This document shows positions 5,667-11,465 of a DNA stretch of 11,465 nt, one piece after another. The position numbers were made by a program, and so were the translations under genes. The notes below the pieces were generated by a model. The model was not told the DNA's origin and did no database searches. It worked only from the letters and a program-made list of their open reading frames with translations. Position 1 is the stretch's first letter; the number at the start of each line of letters is the position of its first letter. Origin of the DNA: BMS3Abin12 sp964487445 (lineage in GTDB: Bacteria > Pseudomonadota > Gammaproteobacteria > 21-64-14); NCBI GenBank assembly GCA_964487445.1, contig CAZAQG010000074.1:1-11465 (forward strand). The letters run 5' to 3'.

Positions 5667-6847
5667 CAGCGCGTCCCCCGGCTACGGCTGTCGCGACCCC
5701 GTGACCCGTCCCCGCCGGCGGCGGCGTGCCCGGATGCACCCCCGGCGACCACCGCCGCCGCGGCCGCGGCCGACTCATCGGCGCTCCGGGATCCGCTCGA
5801 GCGCCCGAGCGGCAGATAGAAGACGTTGTGGCCGCCCTTGACGTCCAGCAGGATCTTGGTGGAGTTGCCCAGCACGGACTGCATCGTATCCAGATACATA
5901 CGTTCGCGCGTCACCGCCGGGGCCTTGCGATACTCGGTGAGCACTTGGAGGAAGCGGCTGGTACGGCCCTCGGCCCGGGCGACCACGCTTGCCTTGTAGC
6001 CCTGGGCAGCCTGCATCAGACGCGCCGCGCCGCCGCGTGCGACCGGAATGATGCCGTTGGCGTAGGCCTCGGCCTCGTTCTTGTAACGCTGTTCGTCCTC
6101 GCGCGCCTTGATGGCGTCGTCGAACGCCGACTTGACCTGTTCCGGCGGCTGAGCGTAGGGCATGTTGACGCTGGTCACCTCCAGGCCCGCCCCGTAGTGG
6201 TCCAGGATTCCCTGGGTCAGCACCTCGGTCTGGGCGACCACCTGCGCGCGGCCGGTGGTGATCACGAAGTCCATGGTGCTCTTGCCGACGACCTCGCGCA
6301 GTGCGCTCTCCGCCACCTGCAGCAGAACCGTATCCGGATTGCGCACATTGAACAGGTAGGCGCGCGCGTTCTTCACGCGATACTGCACCTCCAACTCGAC
6401 GTCGACGATATTCTCGTCCTTGGTGAGCATCAGGGCCTTCCGGCTCCCAAGCTCGCCGCTGCGCGAGCCGAACTGCACGGTGCGGATGCGCGCCACGTTG
6501 ACCCTGCGAACCTGCTCGATGGGGTAGGGGATGTGCCAGTGCGGCCCGGGCATGGTGGTCGCCACGTACTTGCCGAAGCGCAGCACGATCCCCCGCTCGG
6601 CCTGATCGACGACATAGATCCCGGACAGGCCCCACAGGACGATGATCACCAGCAGGAGCAAACCGTAGTTGAACGGACTGCCGGAGCGCCCGGTACGCGC
6701 GCCGCCGCCGCCCGATCGCCCGCCGCCGAACAGCGATCCGAGGCGCTGCTGGAGCTTGCGCACGATCTCGTCCAGATCCGGCGGGCCGCTGTCGCCTCTG
6801 TTTCCCCAAGGGGACTTGCCGCCGCCGCCGGGCTCATTCCACGCCAT
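5666..6847 (-). CDS. hflK: FtsH protease modulator HflK
   Basis: HflK is the larger partner of HflC in the HflKC complex around FtsH. The 393 residues begin with a Gly-rich cytosolic tail MAWNEPGGGGKSPWG and a second Gly/Arg-rich patch at 40-57. One membrane anchor follows at about 61-80 (LLLLVIIVLWGLSGIYVV), then the SPFH domain with QAERGIVLRFGKY (82-94) and PGPHWHIPYPIE (100-111). Residues 228-282 (NMPYAQPPEQVKSAFDDA... EAEAYANGIIPVARGGAA) form the family's helical stretch. After GHNVFYLPLGR (339-349) the tail is Ala/Gly/Arg/Ser-rich and probably disordered. GGAG lies 6 bases before the ATG. The gene starts 71 bases after hflX and overlaps hflC by one base. Confidence 0.97.
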   Translation of the reverse strand: MAWNEPGGGGKSPWGNRGDSGPPDLDEIVRKLQQRLGSLFGGGRSGGGGARTGRSGSPFNYGLLLLVIIVLWGLSGIYVVDQAERGIVLRFGKYVATTMPGPHWHIPYPIEQVRRVNVARIRTVQFGSRSGELGSRKALMLTKDENIVDVELEVQYRVKNARAYLFNVRNPDTVLLQVAESALREVVGKSTMDFVITTGRAQVVAQTEVLTQGILDHYGAGLEVTSVNMPYAQPPEQVKSAFDDAIKAREDEQRYKNEAEAYANGIIPVARGGAARLMQAAQGYKASVVARAEGRTSRFLQVLTEYRKAPAVTRERMYLDTMQSVLGNSTKILLDVKGGHNVFYLPLGRSSGSRSADESAAAAAAVVAGGASGHAAAGGDGSRGRDSRSRGTR

Positions 6848-6918
6848 GCATCACTCCAGAATAACGCTTTCCGGTCTGCGGACAGCGCCGTGCGCCCGTC
6901 ACGCGAGAAGAGAGCATT

Positions 6919-8232
6919 CTAGGAGACACACGCCGCATCCGCAAGGAATTCAGGCTCCGGCAGAAAACGCCCGGCGATCTCGTCCGCGGCGCGCAGCACG
7001 GCAAGCTCGCGCAGCGGCAGGCATACCTCCACCAGCCATGCGCCGTCGGTGCCGATCCGCTCGCCGCGCACCGCCCCCAGTGCGTAGAGGCGCGCGCGCA
7101 GGCGCCCGGCCGCCGGCGGCAGGCGCAACCGGCCCTCGAAGGTGTCCCGCCGCAGGTGCTCCGAGATCGCCTCGGCCAGCAACTCGACGCCGGCACCGGT
7201 GGCCGCCGACAGCCACACACGGCGCACGCGACCGGTAGCATCACGATCGATACGCGGCGCCATGCCGAGCCGGTCGATTTTGTTGTAGACCTCGATCTGC
7301 GCCACGGCCCCGGCGCCGATCTCTTCCAGGACCTGGTTGACCTGCTCGATACAGGACTCGCGTTCTTCGTGGCCGGCGTCGATCACGTGCACCAGCAGCG
7401 CGGCGTCGCGGGTCTCCTCGAGCGTAGAGCGGAACGCGGCCACCAGATCGTGCGGGAGATGGCGGATGAACCCCACGGTGTCGGCCACCACCGCAGGCGG
7501 ACCACCGTCCAGTTCCAGGCGCCGGATGGTGGAATCCAACGTGGCGAAGAGTTGATCGGCCGCATAGACGTGCGCGCCCGTCAGGCGGTTGAACAGCGTG
7601 GACTTGCCGGCATTGGTATATCCCACCAGCGAGACGGTCGGCACCTCGGCGCGCCGGCGCGCGCGCCGGCCCTGTTCACGCTGGCGACGCAGCTTGCCCA
7701 GCCGCTGCCCGAGCGCCTTGATGCGCACGCCGATCAGTCGGCGGTCGGTCTCGAGCTGGGTCTCGCCGGGGCCGCGCAATCCGATGCCACCCTTCTGCCG
7801 CTCCAGGTGCGTCCACCCGCGCACCAAGCGCGTGGACAGGTGCTGGAGTTGCGCGAGTTCCACCTGCAGTTTGCCTTCGAAGGAACGCGCGCGCTGGGCG
7901 AAGATATCGAGGATCAGGCCGCTGCGGTCGAGCACGCGGCAGCACAGCAGGCGCTCGAGGTTGCGCTCCTGGCTGGGGGTGAGTGCGTGATTGAAGATCG
8001 CGACCTCGGCGCCCGTCTCCCGCACCCGCGCGCCGATCTCCTCCGCCTTGCCGCTGCCGACGAAATACCGCGGATCGGGCGCGACGCGGACGGCGGTGAT
8101 CACTTCCACCGTCCGCGCCCCCGCCGAGTCGGCCAGTTCGCGAAACTCCCGCAGACGCTCCGGATCCGCCCCGGTACGCACGTCGAGATGAACGAGCAGG
8201 GTCCGCTCGCCACGCTGCGGCCGGTCGATCAA
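6919..8232 (-). CDS. hflX: ribosome-associated GTPase HflX (probable TTG start)
   Basis: HflX is an OBG/HflX GTPase that binds stalled 70S ribosomes and splits them, notably after heat stress. With the start used here it has 437 residues (E. coli 426). The N-terminal HflX domain includes DPRYFVGSGKAEEI (53-66) and the glycine-rich linker QKGGIGLRGPGETQLETDRR (146-165). The G domain shows G1 GYTNAGKST (204-212), TLD (231-233), G3 DTVGF (251-255), G4 NKID (317-320) and G5 SAA (342-344). Translation from TTG at 8232 gives fMet-IDRPQRGERTLLVHL, which lines up with MFDRYDAGEQAVLVHI of the E. coli protein; no ATG is available. A GGGA lies close upstream. An in-frame TTG at 8313 would overlap hfq by 47 bases and adds a low-complexity tail. 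The gap after hfq is 34 bases. Confidence 0.96.
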   Translation of the reverse strand: MIDRPQRGERTLLVHLDVRTGADPERLREFRELADSAGARTVEVITAVRVAPDPRYFVGSGKAEEIGARVRETGAEVAIFNHALTPSQERNLERLLCCRVLDRSGLILDIFAQRARSFEGKLQVELAQLQHLSTRLVRGWTHLERQKGGIGLRGPGETQLETDRRLIGVRIKALGQRLGKLRRQREQGRRARRRAEVPTVSLVGYTNAGKSTLFNRLTGAHVYAADQLFATLDSTIRRLELDGGPPAVVADTVGFIRHLPHDLVAAFRSTLEETRDAALLVHVIDAGHEERESCIEQVNQVLEEIGAGAVAQIEVYNKIDRLGMAPRIDRDATGRVRRVWLSAATGAGVELLAEAISEHLRRDTFEGRLRLPPAAGRLRARLYALGAVRGERIGTDGAWLVEVCLPLRELAVLRAADEIAGRFLPEPEFLADAACVS

Positions 8233-8243
8233 CGATCCCGCGC

Positions 8244-8264
8244 CCCCGCCGGTGACGGCCGGGG
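8244..8264 (-). other. GC-rich hairpin between hfq and hflX
   Basis: CCCC-G (8244-8248) pairs with C-GGGG (8260-8264) and CC (8249-8250) with GG (8257-8258), with one bulged base and a 6-base loop. It lies between the hfq stop codon and the inferred hflX TTG. No T-tract follows. It may protect the hfq 3' end or limit hflX expression, or it may be incidental. Confidence 0.3.
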
Positions 8265-8266
8265 AT

Positions 8267-8521
8267 TCAGACGTTACCGGGTTCGCTCGCGTTGTTGTCG
8301 TCGAACGTCGCAAATTTTATATTCCGGGACGGCACCACCGTGGAAATGGCGTGTTTGTAGACCATCTGGCTCACGCTGTTCTTCAACAGGACCACGAACT
8401 GGTCGAAGGACTCGATCTGACCCTGAAGCTTGATCCCATTCACCAAGTAGATGGCCACAGGCACCCGACTCTTGCGCAGGGCGTTGAGAAACGGTTCCTG
8501 CAGTGACTGCCCTCTAGCCAT
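8267..8521 (-). CDS. hfq: RNA chaperone Hfq
   Basis: Hfq forms a ring of six Sm-like subunits that pairs small RNAs with mRNAs and affects their stability. The 84 residues are near-identical to the E. coli core: MARGQSLQEPFLNALRKSRV, with Q8 of the proximal U-binding face and rim residues R16, K17 and R19. The Sm1 motif runs through VNGIKLQGQIESFDQFVVLL, and the Sm2 motif YKHAISTVVPSR lies at 55-66. The C-terminal tail after residue 67 is short (18 residues: NIKFATFDDNNASEPGNV) and partly acidic. The start is fixed by AAGGAG at a 7-base spacing. A longer in-frame start at 8554 is unnecessary. The gene is preceded by a candidate terminator and promoter, so it can probably be expressed independently of miaA. 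Confidence 0.98.
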   Translation of the reverse strand: MARGQSLQEPFLNALRKSRVPVAIYLVNGIKLQGQIESFDQFVVLLKNSVSQMVYKHAISTVVPSRNIKFATFDDNNASEPGNV

Positions 8522-8543
8522 ATGGGTTCTCCTTTTGTCGTCT

Positions 8544-8571
8544 TGTATAGGCATCGCATACTCGCCGTCAT
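8544..8571 (-). promoter_or_regulatory. possible hfq promoter
   Basis: On the minus strand ATGACG (8571-8566) and TATACA (8549-8544) are 16 bases apart, each with 4 of 6 consensus matches. They lie just after the terminator hairpin at 8590-8621 and just before the hfq ribosome binding site. The implied leader is only about 15 bases. Hfq in E. coli also has promoters within and near miaA, so the location is sensible, but the match is weak. Confidence 0.3.
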
Positions 8572-9569
8572 GGTCGTCGCAGGGGCGACAAAAAATGTAG
8601 CATACCCGAGCCGGGCGCTACGCCGGAATATTTTTTTTTGCTCAAGACTTTCAGGGTGTTATTCAGCAGATCCGGGGCCAGGCTGTCCAACCGCAACGCA
8701 TCGGTCTGTGCCCGCAGCCAAGTGAGTTGACGTTTGGCGAGCTGGCGGGTGGCGATCACCGTCCGCGCGACCATCGCCTCGTGATCGATCCGCCCCTCCA
8801 GATACTCCCAGACTTGGCGGTACCCGAGCGCCCGCAACGCCGGGCGTCCGAGGTCCAGATCGCCGCGCCGGCGCAGCCCCTGCACCTCGTCCGTAAGCCC
8901 GGCCTGGAGCATCCCCCGGAAACGGCGCTCTATGTCCCGGTGCAATACCGCTCGCTCACCGGGCGCCAGCGCAAGCTTCACTATCGGCACATTCAAACTT
9001 GGAGCATCGGAGCGCCCCTGGAGTTCCGTTAGACTGACTCCGGTCAGGGCGTGCACCTCGAGCGCCCGCTGGATGCGTTGCGGGTCGTTGGGGTGGATCC
9101 GTCGCGCCGCCGCCGGGTCGATCTCGGCGAGACGGCGGTGCAGCGCCGCCCAGCCGCACGCCCGGGCCTGCGCCTCGATCCGGGCCCGAACCGCCGCATC
9201 GGCGCCCGGCAGCGCGGCGATACCGCGTTGCAGGGCGTGGAAATAGAGCATGGTGCCGCCGACCAGCAATGGAATGCGCCCGACGATGCGGATTGCCGCG
9301 ATCTCACGCCGCGCATCGGTGCAGAAACGCCCGGCCGAGTAGGACTCGGCCGGATCCAGCAGGTCGATGAGCCGGTGCGGGGCTTCGCGCAGGATCTCCG
9401 GGCCGGGCTTCGCGGTGCCGATGTCCATGCCCCGGTAGACCATCGCCGAATCGACGCTCACGATGTCGCAGGGCAGGCGTCGCACCAGTTCGACGGCGAG
9501 CGCCGTCTTGCCACTCGCGGTCGGGCCCATCAGGAAGATCACCGGCGGCTGGGGGGGGGGCGATGGCAC
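8568..9569 (-). CDS. miaA: tRNA dimethylallyltransferase MiaA
   Basis: MiaA transfers the dimethylallyl group of DMAPP to N6 of A37 in tRNAs reading UNN codons. The first 310 or so residues are canonical: P-loop GPTASGKT (15-22); DSAMVYRGMDIGTAKP (40-55) with catalytic D40; LLVGGTMLYFHAL (101-113); NDPQRIQRALEV (161-172); and ATRQLAKRQLTWLR (273-286). The GTG at 9569 lies 17 bases after the mutL stop. It has no good ribosome binding site, so coupling to mutL is likely; a GTG at 9542 is the alternative, and only the first places a C10 tract inside the gene. After LKVLS the frame crosses nine A and gains an unusual tail, KKKYSGVAPGSG... to 333 residues. One A fewer would end the protein at KKNIPA, just at the terminator hairpin. 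Confidence 0.95.
   Translation of the reverse strand: MPSPPPQPPVIFLMGPTASGKTALAVELVRRLPCDIVSVDSAMVYRGMDIGTAKPGPEILREAPHRLIDLLDPAESYSAGRFCTDARREIAAIRIVGRIPLLVGGTMLYFHALQRGIAALPGADAAVRARIEAQARACGWAALHRRLAEIDPAAARRIHPNDPQRIQRALEVHALTGVSLTELQGRSDAPSLNVPIVKLALAPGERAVLHRDIERRFRGMLQAGLTDEVQGLRRRGDLDLGRPALRALGYRQVWEYLEGRIDHEAMVARTVIATRQLAKRQLTWLRAQTDALRLDSLAPDLLNNTLKVLSKKKYSGVAPGSGMLHFLSPLRRP
8590..8621 (-). terminator. candidate intrinsic terminator at the miaA 3' end
   Basis: On the minus strand GTAGC (8621-8617) pairs with GCTAC (8601-8597), enclosing a 4-bp CCCG/CGGG stem with a 3-base loop. After one A come six T (8595-8590). An overlapping plus-strand hairpin, 8611-8617 with 8621-8626, is followed by nine T (8631-8639), so the site could work in both directions. 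In the frame as written the hairpin lies within the miaA coding sequence, about 16 codons before the stop. Confidence 0.5.
8631..8639. repeat. A9/T9 homopolymer at the miaA 3' end
   Basis: Nine T on the plus strand, that is nine A in the miaA coding strand, encode KKK at residues 311-313. Tracts of this length allow polymerase slippage and are also prone to sequencing error. Confidence 0.9.
9551..9560. repeat. G10/C10 homopolymer near the miaA start
   Basis: Ten G on the plus strand give ten C in miaA, just after the GTG start at 9569 and before the P-loop. If that start is used, a change of one base would abolish the product; if the GTG at 9542 is used, the tract lies in the leader. Confidence 0.9.
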
Positions 9570-9586
9570 GGCGGCGGGGCGCAGCG

Positions 9587-11377
9587 CTAGCGCCCGCGCA
9601 GAAACCAGTGGTCCAGTTCCCGGAGATCGACTTCCACCCACGTCGGGCGCCCGTGGTTGCACTGCCCGGCGCGTTCGGTGCGCTCCATGTCCCGCAGCAG
9701 GGCGTTCATCTCCGGGAGCGTGAGACGGCGGTTGGCGCGCACCGCCCCATGGCAGGCCATGGTCGAGAGCAGGCCGTTGCGCAGTTCCTCGACCCGGCGG
9801 CTCGCGCCGTGGGCGATCAGGTCGGAGAGCACGTCGCGCACCAGGCCCTGCGCGTCGCAGCCGAGGAGCGCCGCCGGGACCGCGCGCACCGCGAGCGTGC
9901 CACGTCCCATGCGATCGACCTCCAGGCCGGCCTCGGCGAGCAACCCGCCATGTGTCTGCGCCGCCTCGGCCTCGCGTTCGGAGACCTCGATCGTCACCGG
10001 CACCAGCAGCGGCTGCGCGGGCGCCGCCCGATCGTCCCAGGCGGCCTTGAGCCGCTCATACGTGATGCGCTCGTGGGCGGCGTGCAGGTCGACCACGACC
10101 AGCCCGCGGGCATTCTCGGCGAGAAGGTAGACACCGTGCAGCTGGGCCACGGCGAACCCCAGGGGCGGGACCTCGCCGTCGTCGGACGGGCCCGCGGATA
10201 TCGGGGCCTCGCGCACCGCCGACGCGTCCGCCGGCGGATGCAGCGCGGCGTAGGCCGCCACCGCCTGCGCCCCCGACAGGGCCATGCGCCCTTGGTGCCC
10301 CTGCACGGCCCCGGTCCCGGCGCCGATACCGGAACCGGCACGCGCCGCCGCAGCCGGCGCGACATCGCCGGGACGCACCTGCGCCAGCGCCCGCTGCACG
10401 CTACGGAACAGGAAATCATGAACCAGGCGCCCGTCGCGAAAGCGCACTTCGAGCTTGGCGGGGTGTGCGTTGACGTCCACCAGCGCCGGATCCAGTTCCA
10501 GATACAGCAGGAAGGCCGGATGGCGCCCGTGATAGAGCACGTCCGCGTAACCCTGGCGTACCGCATGCGCCACGCGCCGGTCGCGCACCATGCGCCCGTT
10601 CACATACAGGTATTGGAGGTCGGGCTGGCTGCGCGAAAAGGTTGGCGGTGCGATCCAGCCGCGCAACGACAACCCGACGGCGGCCGCCTCCACCGCAATC
10701 GCCCGCCCGGCGAATTCCGAACCGCACAACTCCGCGACGCGCCGGCGCCGCGCGTCCTCCGCACCGGCCGCGGGGAGGACCCGTTCGGGCCGGCGGTTGC
10801 CGCGCCAGCGAAACTCGACGTCGAAGCGGCTCAGCGCGAGGCGCCGCACCACCTCCTCCAGGTGTCCGGTCTCCGTGCGCTCGGTGCGCAGAAACCGACG
10901 CCGCGCCGGGACGTTGTAGAACAGGTCGCGGACCTCGACCGTGGTGCCGACCGGATGCGGCGCGGGCACCGGCGCCGCCTCGGCGGGACCCTCGCGGTCG
11001 TCGGCACGCAACGTATAACCGCGCTCGGCATCCGACGCCCGCGAGGTGATTACGAAGCGCGAGACCGAGGCGATGCTCGGCAGCGCCTCGCCGCGGAATC
11101 CCAGGCTGACGAGACGCTCCAGGTCTTCGAGGGAGTCGAGCTTGCTGGTGGCGTGGCGCGCCAGGGCGAGCGGCAACTCGTCGCGGGCGATCCCCGCGCC
11201 GTCGTCGCGCACCCGCATCAGCCGCGCCCCGCCGCCCTCGAACTCGACCTGGATCCGGCGCGCGCCGGCGTCGAGGCTGTTCTCGAGCAGTTCCTTGACC
11301 ACCGAGGCGGGTCGCTCGATGACTTCGCCCGCGGCGATCTGATTGACCAGTTGGGGCGGCAGGCGATGGATGCGCAT
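9587..11377 (-). CDS. mutL: DNA mismatch repair protein MutL (endonuclease type)
   Basis: MutL links mismatch recognition by MutS to strand incision and removal. The 596 residues carry the GHKL ATPase: IAAGEVIERPASVVKELLEN (14-33) with E29 and N33, D58 of DDGAGI (58-63), SLGFRGEALPSI (91-102) and TT at 145-146. DVNAHPAKLEVRF (301-313) closes the N-terminal half. A low-complexity Ala/Gly/Pro linker spans about 335-400. The C-terminal domain has DLHAAHERITYERL (430-443), which fits the metal-binding DQHA(X)2E(X)4E motif except Q to L. MACHGAVRANRRL (540-552) and CNHGRPTW (573-580) complete the nuclease signature. MutL proteins with these motifs nick DNA themselves in species without MutH. No clear ribosome binding site precedes the ATG at 11377, and the remaining 88 bases to the window edge show no gene. 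Confidence 0.97.
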   Translation of the reverse strand: MRIHRLPPQLVNQIAAGEVIERPASVVKELLENSLDAGARRIQVEFEGGGARLMRVRDDGAGIARDELPLALARHATSKLDSLEDLERLVSLGFRGEALPSIASVSRFVITSRASDAERGYTLRADDREGPAEAAPVPAPHPVGTTVEVRDLFYNVPARRRFLRTERTETGHLEEVVRRLALSRFDVEFRWRGNRRPERVLPAAGAEDARRRRVAELCGSEFAGRAIAVEAAAVGLSLRGWIAPPTFSRSQPDLQYLYVNGRMVRDRRVAHAVRQGYADVLYHGRHPAFLLYLELDPALVDVNAHPAKLEVRFRDGRLVHDFLFRSVQRALAQVRPGDVAPAAAARAGSGIGAGTGAVQGHQGRMALSGAQAVAAYAALHPPADASAVREAPISAGPSDDGEVPPLGFAVAQLHGVYLLAENARGLVVVDLHAAHERITYERLKAAWDDRAAPAQPLLVPVTIEVSEREAEAAQTHGGLLAEAGLEVDRMGRGTLAVRAVPAALLGCDAQGLVRDVLSDLIAHGASRRVEELRNGLLSTMACHGAVRANRRLTLPEMNALLRDMERTERAGQCNHGRPTWVEVDLRELDHWFLRGR

Positions 11378-11465
11378 TGAGAGGACGACCGCGTGCGCGG
11401 GACGGCACCGCTCTCATTTTGCCACCGATCGGCGTCCAGTGGCCAGTCGCGTCCACGCCCCGCCC

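Noticed and set aside
2557..5819. Long plus-strand frames antisense to purA, hisZ and hflC (for example 2557-3633, 3360-4607, 4842-5819)
   Set aside because: They mirror the minus-strand genes, are rich in Arg, Gln, His and Val, and show no recognisable motifs.
7156..8433. 425-codon plus-strand frame antisense to hflX
   Set aside because: Shadow of hflX, whose GTPase motifs are unambiguous.
9570..9662. Longer miaA start at a GTG inside mutL
   Set aside because: Adds a Pro/Ala/Arg stretch absent from MiaA; the GTG at 9569 is nearer the P-loop and just after the mutL stop.
9563..11380. 605-codon plus-strand frame antisense to mutL
   Set aside because: Length is explained by high GC and the conserved mutL codon pattern; no domain seen.
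1..11465. CRISPR arrays, tRNA or rRNA genes, intact insertion sequences, phage genes
   Set aside because: No regularly spaced repeats, tRNA cloverleaf patterns, transposase motifs or phage proteins were seen on either strand.

Overview
The window looks like chromosomal DNA of a high-GC gammaproteobacterium. It carries the conserved housekeeping block mutL-miaA-hfq-hflX-hflK-hflC-DUF2065-hisZ-purA, all on the minus strand, so transcription runs right to left from about 11377 to 1963. A hisZ between the DUF2065 gene and purA, a MutL that keeps endonuclease motifs, and an orphan DsrE-like gene fit Pseudomonas/Chromatiales/Ectothiorhodospiraceae-type gammaproteobacteria rather than Enterobacterales. 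This placement comes from gene order and protein motifs, not from a database search.

Layout from right to left: mutL (mismatch repair), miaA (tRNA A37 prenylation), a candidate terminator and promoter, hfq (RNA chaperone), hflX (ribosome-associated GTPase), hflK and hflC (membrane regulators of FtsH, coupled by a TGATG overlap), a 61-codon DUF2065 membrane protein, hisZ (regulatory subunit of the short-form ATP phosphoribosyltransferase) and purA (adenylosuccinate synthase). Intergenic gaps are mostly 17-90 bases. Immediately after the purA stop lies a 223-base element bounded by 34-base perfect inverted repeats, with a T7 tract on its far side. Next come a minus-strand DsrE-family gene and, convergent with it, a plus-strand DedA-family membrane protein gene. 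A perfect 20-base palindrome sits between those two.

The left 605 bases hold no complete gene. A minus-strand reading frame with a plausible ribosome binding site starts at 123 and runs off the edge. Upstream of it, at 139-239, is an unexplained stretch with a 12-bp closing stem around two interleaved 7-bp perfect stems (a pseudoknot arrangement), next to a T-rich tract. I do not recognise it as a known RNA family.

The most noteworthy points are: the pseudoknot-like element at 139-239; the inverted-repeat element docked on the purA stop codon; and miaA, which has a C10 tract just after its probable start and an A9 tract at its 3' end. The A9 tract decides whether the protein ends before or reads through a terminator hairpin. 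No CRISPR array, tRNA, rRNA or intact transposase gene was seen.
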